Assembly: GCA_030158485.1 (NCBI GenBank)
Contig: JAOASS010000015.1
Coordinates: forward strand, 61,324 to 125,323
Length of the DNA: 64,000 nucleotides
From: Pseudobdellovibrionaceae bacterium
GTDB taxonomy: Bacteria; Bdellovibrionota; Bdellovibrionia; Bdellovibrionales; Bdellovibrionaceae
Direction: 5' to 3'
How positions within the stretch are numbered: position 1 is the first letter of the stretch; each line of letters begins with the position of its first letter. A program made the translations under genes and the position numbers. The notes beneath the pieces were generated by a model. It worked only from the letters and a program-made list of their open reading frames with translations, made no database searches and had not been told where the DNA came from. Shown in pieces: positions 1 to 12,355 of this stretch.

Positions 1-86
1 ATATCGCCTACACGTTTGTTGACGGAAAAAATTTGGCCTACATTGTTCAATGTCCTGCAACAGGTGTTTCTTTTGAAATTAAATAA
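1..86 (+). CDS. 3' end of an unrecognised protein
   Basis: The window opens inside a plus-strand reading frame. Codons counted from base 3 give 27 residues ending in VSFEIK before a TAA stop at 84-86. The frame is followed directly by a rho-independent terminator, which supports a real gene end. Too little is visible to name the protein. The one cysteine lies in a QCPATG context. Confidence 0.6.
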   Translation, partial: IAYTFVDGKNLAYIVQCPATGVSFEIK

Positions 87-102
87 GCCTTCATTAAATA
101 AA

Positions 103-125
103 AAGCCCTGAATTAATCAGGGCTT
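103..125. terminator. Bidirectional intrinsic terminator
   Basis: A perfect 9-bp stem (AAGCCCTGA / TCAGGGCTT) encloses a 5-nt loop. A/T-rich flanks lie on both sides. It sits between the end of the plus-strand gene at 86 and the end of minus-strand atpE at 176, so it can serve both converging transcripts. Confidence 0.85.
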
Positions 126-175
126 CATTTAATGTCGCCATCAATTGCTATCAGGCAAAATAATAATTTAATTTA

Positions 176-493
176 TTATTTCATTCCAGGGATCACTAAG
201 AATGCGATCAAGAACGCCAAGATAACAAGAGATTCGATAAGAGCTAAGCTCAAAATCATCGGTGTGAACATCTTGTCAGTTGCAGAAGGATTTCTTGAGA
301 TACCTTCTAAAGCTGCGCTTGCTGCTTTACCTTGAGCCAGTGTTCCGCCTAATACTGCGATAGAAATCGCAAGTGCGGCGCCAATAGCCAAAAGACCGTT
401 GTTACCGCCAGCAGCCGCTGCTTGTGCAGCTTCTTGTGCTTGGGCTCCAACAGAGGCTAACAATACTGTCAGCATAAGAGTAATTTTTTTCAT
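176..493 (-). CDS. atpE: ATP synthase F0 subunit c
   Basis: This is the proteolipid that forms the rotating ring of the F-type ATP synthase in the inner membrane. At 105 aa it is longer than the usual 70-90. Residues 1-19 look like a signal peptide ([19 protein letters not shown]), followed by an Ala-rich stretch. Two hydrophobic helices follow, at about 33-53 and 78-101, joined by the polar loop with R67-N-P. The ion-carrying carboxylate is E87. Aligning on the loop Arg places Q54 and S88 at the positions of the Gln and Ser ligands of Na+-type rings, but the usual downstream Tyr is absent. It lies 22 bp downstream of atpB, apart from the other atp genes at 21-27 kb. Family assignment is firm; ion choice is open. 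Confidence 0.95.
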   Translation of the reverse strand: MKKITLMLTVLLASVGAQAQEAAQAAAAGGNNGLLAIGAALAISIAVLGGTLAQGKAASAALEGISRNPSATDKMFTPMILSLALIESLVILAFLIAFLVIPGMK

Positions 494-515
494 GTGGTGC
501 TTCTCCTTCAGAGTG

Positions 516-1202
516 TTAGTGATCGCTGGCCTGTGCTAGCGCAACATAAACCATTGATAATAATGTAAATACAAAAGCTTGAATTATTGAAACAAGGATC
601 CCCATCAAATAAAATGGGATTGGTATTCCGATTGGAACCAGATCCAAAAATACGGACAAAACTGTGTGGTCACCACGCATAACATTTGAAAGACGAAGCC
701 CTAATGTTAAAGGTCTGATGGCATTCGAAATAATTTCGATCGGCACCATAATCATAAACATCCACCAAATTGGACCCACAAAATGTTTTAAGTAGTGAAG
801 ACCTTGTCTTTTAAATCCAACAAAGTTGTACGCAAGGAATGAAAAAATACCGAAAGCAAAAGTCGTGTTCATATTTTCAGTCGCGGGAGTCATTCCTGGA
901 ATAATGCCTATAAAATTATTAAAAAGAATAAAAAAGAATATCGCAGTAAAATACGGAACGTAATGTTTTCCTTCGTGACCAATAACTTGGTTAGCAAGTT
1001 TGTAGATAAATTCAGTTATTACTTCAAAAACTCCACGAACTGAAAATCGACTGGAAGGAATGACCGCAGCCTGACCTGTTCCCAATTGAGATCTCGCAAC
1101 AGCGCCAATTCCAACGCATGCAACTGTGGCAGCAGCTAAAGTTGCAATGTGGACGGTTTCATAAGTTACTCCGGGTATCATTTGCGTCCAATTAAATGAC
1201 AT
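516..1202 (-). CDS. atpB: ATP synthase F0 subunit a
   Basis: This membrane stator subunit carries the two ion half-channels facing the c ring. The 228-residue product has about five to six hydrophobic segments. The signature near the C-terminus reads [17 protein letters not shown], with R170 as the essential arginine. It departs from the common RLFGNMxAGE ending. The conserved Gln of the last helix is seen in IQAFVF. It precedes atpE in a minus-strand operon with the AtpI/AtpZ-like genes upstream. The protein is on the short side for the family, but both ends look natural. Confidence 0.95.
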   Translation of the reverse strand: MSFNWTQMIPGVTYETVHIATLAAATVACVGIGAVARSQLGTGQAAVIPSSRFSVRGVFEVITEFIYKLANQVIGHEGKHYVPYFTAIFFFILFNNFIGIIPGMTPATENMNTTFAFGIFSFLAYNFVGFKRQGLHYLKHFVGPIWWMFMIMVPIEIISNAIRPLTLGLRLSNVMRGDHTVLSVFLDLVPIGIPIPFYLMGILVSIIQAFVFTLLSMVYVALAQASDH

Positions 1203-1243
1203 AATCTTCTTTCATCTTTAATTTTACGTAACAGGTTCAAATC

Positions 1244-1585
1244 TCATTTTTTCGTCACAGCAAATAAGACTATGGCTACTGGATTTAACATAATTCCAAC
1301 AGTTAGGGCTTTGATTTGGCCCGTACTAAGTGGAAACAAATACCAGAACGATAAACCTAAAAGCGCGTATTTAATTACAACGGCGATGACTGAGGGGGCA
1401 ATCTTTTTTTTTGCGAAAACTCTCCACCAAACAAAGTAAAGGAGGCCGATTTGTAAACCCGAAATAAGACTTCCGTATAGAATGAATAAACCATCTTGAT
1501 GCGACGAGTCTTTCGGCCATAATAGAAAGCACATAACAGTTAAAATAAACTGGATCATAAAAAGACGGGCAGCATTACTTGTCAT
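1244..1585 (-). CDS. atpI: AtpI-like ATP synthase assembly membrane protein
   Basis: This small protein has four predicted transmembrane helices, at about residues 7-23, 31-55, 66-84 and 90-109. Its place just upstream of atpB matches the ATP synthase I chain, which helps c-ring assembly or ion supply in other bacteria. The function is inferred from size, topology and context, because the family has few invariant residues. Its start overlaps the end of the upstream AtpZ-like gene by 11 bp, which points to translational coupling. Confidence 0.65.
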   Translation of the reverse strand: MTSNAARLFMIQFILTVMCFLLWPKDSSHQDGLFILYGSLISGLQIGLLYFVWWRVFAKKKIAPSVIAVVIKYALLGLSFWYLFPLSTGQIKALTVGIMLNPVAIVLFAVTKK

Positions 1586-1778
1586 TCTGGGTTTTCATTT
1601 TTTTGAGCAAAAGAGTCAGTCGGTAAAACCACGCCGCAAGCCCTAAAAAAACAAGAATTACGGGCCAGATATTTTTCATAGGCTTTTGTGTTTCCAACCA
1701 AATTCCAACCCAAATATTAACAAAAACTATTCCGATAAGCTCAAAGCCCATGCCAACAAAAACTAGATATTTCTTCAT
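1575..1778 (-). CDS. AtpZ/AtpI-like two-helix membrane protein
   Basis: This 67-residue protein has two hydrophobic helices (about 5-28 and 37-58) with a GIVFVNIWVGIWLE stretch and a Lys-rich C-terminus. That shape is typical of AtpZ or putative F0F1-ATPase subunit proteins, which accompany AtpI in many genomes. It overlaps the TPR lipoprotein gene upstream by 4 bp (ATGA) and the AtpI-like gene downstream by 11 bp, so it belongs to the atpBE operon. The assignment rests on topology and neighbourhood. Confidence 0.6.
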   Translation of the reverse strand: MKKYLVFVGMGFELIGIVFVNIWVGIWLETQKPMKNIWPVILVFLGLAAWFYRLTLLLKKMKTQNDK

Positions 1779-2599
1779 TTTCTGTAACCTCGAGCTCCTG
1801 GTTGATTTCGGGCTCTTTCTTGAATTCTTTTAAGCCTCAAGTCTAAATATTCTTTGGGTTGATAAACGTCTTTAATTTTTTCTAGTACTTCAAGAGCTTT
1901 TTTGTAGTCCCCATTTTCTTCATAGGAAAGTGAAAGAACTAAATGTACATTTTCTTTCAAAGATTTTTCAGAGAACTTTTCAATAATAGAACTAAAAATT
2001 AGAGCTGCTTCAGAAAACTTTTTTTGAGCTACGAACACATTTCCCCTTAAAAGCCTGGCCTGAAATTCAGTATCCAAATCAGAGCGTAATTTTAAAATCT
2101 CGTCGATTTCACTCATTGTTTGAAAATAATTCCCTAGGTAATAATAGCTTCTTGCAACAGATAATTTGTGAATTGCTTTTTCTGAGTCGACACGACTGCC
2201 TGCTGATAGTTTAGAAAACTCGACGGCCGCGCTTTCATAATCTTGTAAGCTTTCAAAGTAAATAGAAGCTAACTGTTTTTGACCTTCCAAGCGCTCGTTT
2301 TCTAAGGGGGAATGAAGAACTATTTGCTGATAATAAAAAGCGGCTTTTTTGTAGTCTTTTATTTCTAAAAACTGTATTCGAGCAGCTTCTCGCATGGCCT
2401 TCAGAGCAGTTGTAGATTGATTATCCCGCTTGATTGCTTGATCAAAATATTGAGCAGCCCTTCGCCACTCTTTATTTTTTGCATATTTTTGACCTTTTTC
2501 AAAATCGAATTCTTGTCGATTCGTACAACTTATCAGGCAACAGACTCCTAACAAACCTGTTGCTAAATATAAAACAAAACGACTAGTGAGTTTCTTCAC
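1775..2599 (-). CDS. TPR-repeat lipoprotein
   Basis: The N-terminus is a lipoprotein signal (hydrophobic stretch ending LISC, with the Cys at residue 25), so the mature protein should be membrane anchored and face the periplasm. The rest is made of helical tetratricopeptide-like units, for example [15 protein letters not shown], and later [12 protein letters not shown] and [10 protein letters not shown]. Such proteins usually scaffold other proteins; no specific partner can be named. The start is GTG at 2599 and overlaps the 3' end of gyrA by 17 bp. It leads into the AtpZ/AtpI/atpB/atpE genes. BamD-like and Tol-Pal-like lipoproteins share this architecture, but I see no clear signature of either. 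Confidence 0.7.
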   Translation of the reverse strand: MKKLTSRFVLYLATGLLGVCCLISCTNRQEFDFEKGQKYAKNKEWRRAAQYFDQAIKRDNQSTTALKAMREAARIQFLEIKDYKKAAFYYQQIVLHSPLENERLEGQKQLASIYFESLQDYESAAVEFSKLSAGSRVDSEKAIHKLSVARSYYYLGNYFQTMSEIDEILKLRSDLDTEFQARLLRGNVFVAQKKFSEAALIFSSIIEKFSEKSLKENVHLVLSLSYEENGDYKKALEVLEKIKDVYQPKEYLDLRLKRIQERARNQPGARGYRK

Positions 2600-5039
2600 C
2601 AGCTCGTTCCTCGTCCATCACAACGGCCAAGCCAGATACGACTTCTTGTTTTTCGTCTAAGTTGATAAGTCTAACGCCTTGAGTATTTCGCCCTAAAACA
2701 GAAATATCAGAAATTTTCATACGGATGACTTGTCCTTGATCTGTCGACAGAATGAGCTCTTGGGCCGCTGATACTTTTTTAGTGCCAATTACAACTCCAA
2801 CTTTATCCGTCGTTTTCTGAGTAATAATACCGACTCCTCCGCGGCTTTGAATTCTATATTCGTTTGTTTCAGACCGTTTTCCATAACCTTTAGACGTCAC
2901 CATGAGAATCGTATCTGTCGTATTCTTTTCTAAAATTTCCATACCAACTACGATATCTTTTTCAGATAACGTCATGCCTTTTACTCCGCGCGCATTACGT
3001 CCCATTGAGCGGACATCATTTTCATTAAAACGAATCGACATTCCTTCTTTTGTTGCAATAAAGATATCACTTAGCCCATCAGAAATCTTGCAATCAATAA
3101 CGCTGTCCTCAAGGTCCGTAGTCAGAGCAATAATTCCAGCCTGACGAGGATTGGCAAAAGCGTCTAGGGATGTTTTTTTAATAATTCCTTTTTCCGTAAG
3201 CATCACAACATACTTATTTTCACTGAATTCTTCGACTGGTAAAATAGATCTTACCTTTTCGTTAGCGGCGAGTTGCACCACATTTGCAAGTGATTTGCCT
3301 TTTGATGTTCGCGTTCCCAATGGAAGCTTATGAACTTTACACCAATAGGCTTTGCCTTTGTCTGTAAACACTAACAACATCGTCTTCATGTTGGCTGTAA
3401 AAATATCAGTTACGTAGTCCTCTTCACGAGTTTCCATGCCCTTAAGACCCTTACCGCCACGCTTCTGAACACGATATTCGTCCGTAGGAATTCTCTTGAT
3501 GTATCCTGTGTTTGTAATTGTCACGACCATTTTTTCGTCAGCAATTAGATCTTCATCTTCTAAGTCCGTTAAGTCGCCTGTGATTTGGGTGCGTCTTTCA
3601 TCGCCGTATCTTTCACGTATGTCTTCAAGTTCTTTTACAATGATTTTATAAATCTCTTTTACGTCACCTAAAACAAAACGGAGCCATTCTATTTGCTTCA
3701 TAAGTTCGGCCAACTCATCAATCAGCTTTTGTCTTTCTAAACCTGTTAAGCGCTGTAGTCTCATTTCTAGAATGGCCTGAGCTTGAAGTTCAGAAAATTG
3801 AAACGTTTCAACAAGAGCAACTTTAGCTGCAGCTGCTTCTTTAGAAGCTTTTATTGTGGCAATTACAGCATCAATGTTATCTAAAGCTTTTTTCAAGCCC
3901 TCTAAAATATGTGCCCGTGCTTGAGCTTTTTTAAGATCAAAAATGCATCGTTTAGTAACCACGTCACGTCGATGATCCGCGAATGCTTCTAACATTTGTT
4001 TCAAATCAAAAGTGACCGGCTGATTCTTGGCATCCAGTGCTAACATAATAATGCCAAAACTGACCTGCATTTGCGTGTATTTATAAAGACGATTTAAAAT
4101 GACGCTTGCGTTTTCGTTTCTTTTTATTTGAATCAAAATCCGCATGCCCTCACGAGAAGACTCGTCGCGAATATCAGAAATACCTTCAATTGTTTTTTCT
4201 CTTACTAAGTCTGCAATACTTTCAATTAAACGCGCTTTATTCACTTGGTATGGAATCTGAGTCACAATAATATCTTCATGATCTTTTCTTTGCTCAATTT
4301 CTGCGACGGCTTGAAGCGTGATAACTCCGCGGCCTTTTTTATAGGCCTGCAAGATACCTTCACGTCCTGCAATAATTCCGTATGTTGGGAAATCAGGCCC
4401 CTTGATATGTTCCATCAAATCTTCAACGGTGCAGTCGCGATCATTAATTAAATGGATCGCACCATTGATAACTTCTGTTAAATTATGCGGTGGAATATTA
4501 GTCGCCATACCAACCGCAATACCAGCAGAACCATTCACCAAAAGATTTGGAAATTTAGCCGGAAGCACAAGAGGAATTTCCAATGAATCATCGTAATTGG
4601 GGCCAAATGGAATTGTTTCTTTTTCAATATCATTCAAGAGCTCTTCTGCCAGTCTCGACATCCTAATTTCTGTGTAACGCATAGCCGCGGGACTATCCCC
4701 ATCTATTGATCCGAAGTTTCCCTGCCCGTCTTCAAGTGGATAGCGAAGAGAAAAATCTTGAGCCATTCGAACAATTGAATCGTAAACTGCCGTATCGCCG
4801 TGCGGGTGATATTTACCGATAACATCACCGACAATACGAGCCGATTTTTTATACGGCTTATCGTGTGTGTTACTTAATTCACTTTGTGCAAAAAGAATTC
4901 GGCGATGTACTGGCTTTAAGCCATCGCGAACATCTGGCAATGCACGACCGACTATAACACTCATTGAGTATTGTAAGTAAGCTTCACGCATTTCTTTTGT
5001 GATATCGATCGTTGAAATACCTTTTTCTTGATTTTCCAT
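2583..5039 (-). CDS. gyrA: DNA gyrase subunit A
   Basis: This is the breakage-reunion subunit of gyrase, which introduces negative supercoils. From the ATG at 5039 the protein is 818 aa, and its numbering matches E. coli: the catalytic tyrosine is Y122 in AMRYTE. I prefer this ATG to the upstream GTG at 5051 because an AGGTGA ribosome-binding site lies 8 bases before it. The quinolone-resistance region reads HGDTAVYD, so residue 83 is Thr where E. coli has Ser, and D87 is kept. A GyrA box variant (QKRGGKG) opens the C-terminal beta-pinwheel. It sits 57 bp downstream of gyrB. Confidence 0.98.
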   Translation of the reverse strand: MENQEKGISTIDITKEMREAYLQYSMSVIVGRALPDVRDGLKPVHRRILFAQSELSNTHDKPYKKSARIVGDVIGKYHPHGDTAVYDSIVRMAQDFSLRYPLEDGQGNFGSIDGDSPAAMRYTEIRMSRLAEELLNDIEKETIPFGPNYDDSLEIPLVLPAKFPNLLVNGSAGIAVGMATNIPPHNLTEVINGAIHLINDRDCTVEDLMEHIKGPDFPTYGIIAGREGILQAYKKGRGVITLQAVAEIEQRKDHEDIIVTQIPYQVNKARLIESIADLVREKTIEGISDIRDESSREGMRILIQIKRNENASVILNRLYKYTQMQVSFGIIMLALDAKNQPVTFDLKQMLEAFADHRRDVVTKRCIFDLKKAQARAHILEGLKKALDNIDAVIATIKASKEAAAAKVALVETFQFSELQAQAILEMRLQRLTGLERQKLIDELAELMKQIEWLRFVLGDVKEIYKIIVKELEDIRERYGDERRTQITGDLTDLEDEDLIADEKMVVTITNTGYIKRIPTDEYRVQKRGGKGLKGMETREEDYVTDIFTANMKTMLLVFTDKGKAYWCKVHKLPLGTRTSKGKSLANVVQLAANEKVRSILPVEEFSENKYVVMLTEKGIIKKTSLDAFANPRQAGIIALTTDLEDSVIDCKISDGLSDIFIATKEGMSIRFNENDVRSMGRNARGVKGMTLSEKDIVVGMEILEKNTTDTILMVTSKGYGKRSETNEYRIQSRGGVGIITQKTTDKVGVVIGTKKVSAAQELILSTDQGQVIRMKISDISVLGRNTQGVRLINLDEKQEVVSGLAVVMDEERAGEETH

Positions 5040-5096
5040 ATTCACATTCACCTATAATTTGCAGATCTAAAATTCGTTAAAAAAATTTGCTCAGTA

Positions 5097-8641
<3,545 letters not shown>

Positions 8642-8657
8642 GAGTAGAAACTCTTGA

Positions 8658-9761
8658 TCAAATTCTCATCGGCATAACAACGCATGTGTATTCATCATCG
8701 TTATGTTGTTTTATTAAACCTGGTGATAGTTGATCATTCAATTCAAGATCAACTATGTCCTGATCCATGCTCATTAAAACATCGGTTATGTATTTTGCGT
8801 TAAAGCCAATTTTAATATCTTGGCCTTTGTAATTTACTTCTATTTCTTCTTTTGCATCACCAAGTTCTGGATTTTGAGAAGATATTTCCATTTTTCCGTT
8901 ACTGAATATAAACTGTACAGCTTTTGATTTTTGATTTGCCAAAAGCGCTACTCGTTCAAGTGATTGTAAAAATATTTGTCTTGGTAAATTTAATTTAAGA
9001 GGAAGTTTTGCAGGAATAAACTGTTGGTAGTTTGGATATTTACCTTCTATCAAACGAATCATTAAAACAGCAGATTCGCTTTTCATAATGAACTGCGATC
9101 CTTCTATCGCTACTTGTACGGTTCCCTGATGACTTTCCAATATTTTTTTAATTTCGTACAAACCTTTTCTGGGAATGATTACTCCTTGCATAACAGGAGT
9201 TTCAATCGATTCAATTTTTTTATTTATTAAACTCATTCGATGACCGTCAGTTGCAACCATTCGAAGTCCGTTTTTACTAATTTCGAAAAAGACTCCGTTC
9301 AAGTGGTAACGTGTTTCATCATTCGAAACACTGTAAATTGTTTTATCGATCATTTCTTTTAAAGTTTGAGCTTCGATCTTGTTGAAAGACTGTGGATTGT
9401 ATGTTGGAAAAACGGGGTAATCTTCAGAGCTAACTCCAATAATTTTAGATACGTATTTTCCTTGTTTAATCTGAAGCCAATTATTTTCTTTTTTAGTAAG
9501 TTGAATGGGACCGTCTGAAAGTTTTTTCGCAATTTCAAATAAATTTTTAGCACTGACTGCAACCTTCCCTGATTGAATAACTTGTGCGTTAACCTCATCA
9601 GTAAGACTTACTTCTAAATCTGTTGCAAAGACTTTTAATTTTTTTTGATCTGCATCTAAAAGCACATTTACTAACACGGGCATCGTGTTTCTTTTCTCAA
9701 CTATGTTTTGAGTTTTACCGATCAATTGTAGTAAGTCTTTTTTATCTATCTCTATATTCAT
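8658..9761 (-). CDS. dnaN: DNA polymerase III beta sliding clamp
   Basis: This ring-shaped processivity clamp tethers polymerase III to DNA. The 367-aa protein matches the family along its length, including ATDGHRMSL in the middle domain and the C-terminal ending YTCVVMPMRI. The start is ATG at 9759-9761. The only upstream Shine-Dalgarno candidate is a weak GAGA, and the AT-rich segment spanning the start is probably part of the origin unwinding region. Confidence 0.97.
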   Translation of the reverse strand: MNIEIDKKDLLQLIGKTQNIVEKRNTMPVLVNVLLDADQKKLKVFATDLEVSLTDEVNAQVIQSGKVAVSAKNLFEIAKKLSDGPIQLTKKENNWLQIKQGKYVSKIIGVSSEDYPVFPTYNPQSFNKIEAQTLKEMIDKTIYSVSNDETRYHLNGVFFEISKNGLRMVATDGHRMSLINKKIESIETPVMQGVIIPRKGLYEIKKILESHQGTVQVAIEGSQFIMKSESAVLMIRLIEGKYPNYQQFIPAKLPLKLNLPRQIFLQSLERVALLANQKSKAVQFIFSNGKMEISSQNPELGDAKEEIEVNYKGQDIKIGFNAKYITDVLMSMDQDIVDLELNDQLSPGLIKQHNDDEYTCVVMPMRI

Positions 9762-9971
9762 ATATATCTCGTATTAGTAGTAGGGGCGTGGAAAACCTAT
9801 CAAAGTACTTAAGTAATTGTAAATATTAAATAAGTCCTGTGGAAAAACACCCCGCGTAACTTTCCTGAAGCCAAGGCATTTTGTGGATTACCGCAAGTCA
9901 CATTTTTATAAATATCTAATCCACATGAGTATCCACAATCCACATTCACACCCCTGTGATATTGTGGATTC
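9740..9971. other. oriC: Chromosomal replication origin (oriC) with DnaA boxes
   Basis: The gap between dnaA and dnaN holds seven sites of the form NN(A/T)TCCAC(A). Plus-oriented sites are 9917-9925 (TAATCCACA), 9929-9937 (GTATCCACA) and 9936-9944 (CAATCCACA, overlapping the previous by 2 bp). Minus-oriented sites are 9787-9795 (TTTTCCACG), 9838-9846 (TTTTCCACA), 9882-9890 (TAATCCACA) and 9963-9971 (GAATCCACA, inside the dnaA 3' end). An AT-rich stretch lies at about 9798-9836 and another runs across the dnaN start. The gap on the other side of dnaA (11341-11594) has no comparable cluster. The location agrees with the dnaA-dnaN origins of many bacteria. Confidence 0.85.
9775..9795 (-). promoter_or_regulatory. 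DnaA-trio-like origin unwinding module
   Basis: Read on the minus strand, a DnaA box (TTTTCCACG, 9795-9787) is followed by a CCC spacer, three CTA triplets (9783-9775) and then AT-rich DNA leading into the dnaN start. This is the order of the basal unwinding element known from Bacillus subtilis: a DnaA box, a GC cluster, trios that carry DnaA onto one strand, and the melting region. The role is inferred from layout alone. Confidence 0.55.
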
Positions 9972-11340
9972 TAGTAGCTAACTCTTCAATATCCTTAAAA
10001 ATATCTTGATCATTCGATTGTAGATGATGAACACGCTGTATTGCGTTCATCACAGTTGTATGATCCCGTCCACCGAAAGCTTTGCCGATATCAACTAGGG
10101 ATTTATCTAAGAATTTTTTTATTAAATACATAGCAATTTGACGTGGCACTACAATTTGTTTTGCTCGGGCGCTGGATTTAAGATCACAAAGCTTGATTTC
10201 AAAGTGATCTGTCACGATTCTTTGGATTTCTTCTACACTGATCGTCGCTTGTGTTTCGTGTTGAGCTAGCACCCTTTTAACGAGGTCATAATTGATTTCT
10301 AGGCCTTGAAGTTCAGAAAACATTTTAATTTTCTTAAGGTTTCCTTCGAGTTCTCGGATTGATCTCTTTGAAATTTTTGCGACATACGTGACAACATCTT
10401 CTGAAATCCTAAGACCTAATTTTTCCGCTTTGTATCGAAGAATTGCTATCCTGGTTTCAACATCTGGCATTGTGATATCGGCAATTAAACCGCGCTCTAA
10501 ACGAGTTCTATTACGGTCTTCTATATTCAAAATATCTTTTGGCATTCGATCGCTTGCGACGATAACCTGTTTTTTCAAGTCTATGAACGTGTTGATAATG
10601 TGAAAGAACTCGTTTTGAGTGGCTTCCCCTTTACCTATATACTGAATGTCGTCGACCAACAGAACATCTGTGCTGTCTCTGTATTTTAGTCGAAACTTAT
10701 CCATTTGATGATGTCTCATTGCAGCAATACATTCATTTAAAAAACGCTCAAATGAAATGTAAGTAATTCTAAGGTGGGGAGAAGATTCCCTAATATGATT
10801 TCCAGCTGCGTGCAAAAGGTGAGTTTTGCCCATTCCAACAGGTCCAAATATGAAAAGTGGATTGTAGTCATCTGCACCCGGATTTCTTGCAACATTATAA
10901 CAGGCCGCATGCGCAAACTCAGAATTTTTGCCCACTACAAAAGTAGAAAACGACATTTCATTGTTCAAGGGATCCGATTGAGTTCGAGTGTCTTTATAGA
11001 CTGGATAAGCAGCCGGCTGAGTTTTACTAAAAGCTTCTTCCAAAGCTTGTGGGCTTTCTGGAGGCAATGGCAGTGCTTGGCCAGTAATAACAAACTCAAC
11101 CTCAAAAGGAGATTTGTAACTATCTGAAATTTCTGCAATTATTTTATCCTGTAAATTTTCCACAACATAATATTGATGAAGCGGATTGGGCACACCTAAA
11201 ATAAAGCGGAGCCTATCTTGAGTCACTTTACTTTCAACGAATTGGATCGGATCAAGCCAAGTTGACAGGGACTTATTACTTAGGTTCCGCCCTTTCATTT
11301 GAATTTTGATCTGATCCCAGTACGAACTGTTAACTTCCAC
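9946..11340 (-). CDS. dnaA: Chromosomal replication initiator DnaA
   Basis: DnaA binds oriC and melts it. The 464-aa protein has the AAA+ domain with Walker A GPVGMGKTHLLHA and Walker B VLLVDDIQYIG. The C-terminal DNA-binding domain carries the signature GGRDHTTVMNAIQRV. The N-terminal domain I is followed by a Pro-rich linker at about residues 90-130. The start is GTG at 11338-11340, supported by AGAGGGG 8 bases upstream. It is divergent from rpmH, with 254 bp between them, and its 3' end contains a DnaA box. Confidence 0.98.
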   Translation of the reverse strand: MEVNSSYWDQIKIQMKGRNLSNKSLSTWLDPIQFVESKVTQDRLRFILGVPNPLHQYYVVENLQDKIIAEISDSYKSPFEVEFVITGQALPLPPESPQALEEAFSKTQPAAYPVYKDTRTQSDPLNNEMSFSTFVVGKNSEFAHAACYNVARNPGADDYNPLFIFGPVGMGKTHLLHAAGNHIRESSPHLRITYISFERFLNECIAAMRHHQMDKFRLKYRDSTDVLLVDDIQYIGKGEATQNEFFHIINTFIDLKKQVIVASDRMPKDILNIEDRNRTRLERGLIADITMPDVETRIAILRYKAEKLGLRISEDVVTYVAKISKRSIRELEGNLKKIKMFSELQGLEINYDLVKRVLAQHETQATISVEEIQRIVTDHFEIKLCDLKSSARAKQIVVPRQIAMYLIKKFLDKSLVDIGKAFGGRDHTTVMNAIQRVHHLQSNDQDIFKDIEELATRIHNITGV

Positions 11341-11594
11341 GCTTTGCGCCCCTCTGCTGACGTGCTGATTTTTTGAAATAAGAAAGGTGGTCTTAACAAT
11401 AGTGACCTCTTGTGATCAAGCTATGATCAGCAGTTGACCTTGATGCCGCAATGTGGTTAATTTCGACCCCACGTATTTAGTAGTTCCTTGTTTTGACAGA
11501 CAGATATATAGAGGGACGAAGTAATTAAGCATTGCAATGCGTCACCTGTCTTTGAAGGCAGTGGCGAAAAAGTGCGTATATTTGAGGTGAACTT

Positions 11595-11744
11595 ATGAAA
11601 AGAACCTACCAGCCCAGCAAGCGCCGTCGCAAAAACAAGCACGGTTTCCGCAAGCGTAACAGCACGAAAACTGGTAAAAAAGTGATCAAGCGTCGTCGTG
11701 CTAAGGGACGAAAAAGACTTGTCATCAAAAAAACCGGGAAATAA
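11595..11744 (+). CDS. rpmH: 50S ribosomal protein L34
   Basis: This 49-residue, very basic protein begins [18 protein letters not shown] and ends in KKTGK, which is the typical L34 sequence. A GAGGTG ribosome-binding site lies 5 bases before the ATG. It is the first gene of the rpmH-rnpA-yidD-yidC-jag-mnmE series. A TTGACA hexamer at 11493-11498 is a possible -35, but no convincing -10 sits at the right distance. The 254-bp gap to dnaA must carry the divergent promoters. Confidence 0.97.
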   Translation: MKRTYQPSKRRRKNKHGFRKRNSTKTGKKVIKRRRAKGRKRLVIKKTGK

Positions 11745-12096
11745 AGCTGTCATTAAAAGACTAAAGAAAAATTCGGAGTTTCTTGAGCTTCGTAAAAAAG
11801 GTCTTCGCCTAAGGGCTACTGATTGGTTGCAAATCCAGTTTCAGAAGTCTAAAGAAGAAGATCTATACGTGGGAGTTACAACCGGAAGAAAAGTCGGTTC
11901 AGCTGTCATGAGAAACAAGCTCAAAAGATGGTGTTTAGAGTACTTTCGAACGCATCGACGGGACCTTGTTTCTTTAAGCGGTCGAATAAACATTTTATTT
12001 CGCCCACAGCCAGTTGGTTTTTATAAGGAACTCAGTCATGAAAAATTGGACTACGAACTACACAAAACTCTTTCTCGGCTTATCAAAAGCCACTGA
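11698..12096 (+). CDS. rnpA: Ribonuclease P protein component
   Basis: This protein subunit of RNase P matures the 5' ends of tRNAs. The family pattern is seen in [18 protein letters not shown], the [16 protein letters not shown] segment (a variant of the RNR motif) and the C-terminal helix. The frame opens at GTG 11698, giving an overlap of 47 bp with rpmH. TTG at 11719, preceded 10 bases earlier by AAGG, would give a more usual 125 residues and still overlap rpmH by 26 bp. The exact start is therefore uncertain. The 3' end overlaps yidD by 59 bp. Confidence 0.9.
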   Translation: MLRDEKDLSSKKPGNKAVIKRLKKNSEFLELRKKGLRLRATDWLQIQFQKSKEEDLYVGVTTGRKVGSAVMRNKLKRWCLEYFRTHRRDLVSLSGRINILFRPQPVGFYKELSHEKLDYELHKTLSRLIKSH

Positions 12097-12355
12097 AGGT
12101 TTGGTTCGAATGGGGCTTGTTTTCTTAGTTGGAATTTATAGAACAGTAGGGACTCAGTTTTTAGGTGGTCAATGTCGCTTTAATCCCTCTTGTTCTCTAT
12201 ATGCTTTAGAGGCGCTTCAAACTCAGCCACTTCACACGGCGCTTCGTTTAATAATTAATAGAATCTTAAGATGTCATCCTTTTGGTTCTTCTGGTTGGGA
12301 TCCTGTTCCCTCTCGAAAGGAAAAAGTAAATGTTAGAGAACAATCAGCAACCTAA
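12038..12355 (+). CDS. yidD: Membrane protein insertion efficiency factor YidD
   Basis: YidD is a small membrane-associated protein that assists YidC insertion. The 105-aa protein shows the family core [17 protein letters not shown] and [15 protein letters not shown] chose ATG 12038 because AAGGAA lies 7 bases before it. Upstream TTG 12014 in the same frame has no such site. It overlaps rnpA by 59 bp and yidC by 26 bp, both out of frame, which is tight even for this conserved cluster. Confidence 0.93.
   Translation: MKNWTTNYTKLFLGLSKATEGLVRMGLVFLVGIYRTVGTQFLGGQCRFNPSCSLYALEALQTQPLHTALRLIINRILRCHPFGSSGWDPVPSRKEKVNVREQSAT

Noticed and set aside
10774-11127. A 117-codon plus-strand frame opposite dnaA
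   Set aside because: It is antisense to the DnaA ATPase domain and the sequence is not protein-like.
11493-11510. TTGACA and TATATA as an rpmH promoter
   Set aside because: The two hexamers are only 6 bp apart, so they cannot form one sigma-70 promoter.
11341-11594. Possible second origin between dnaA and rpmH
   Set aside because: Only one weak ATGTGGTTA-like string is present and no box cluster, so this gap is probably just divergent promoters.
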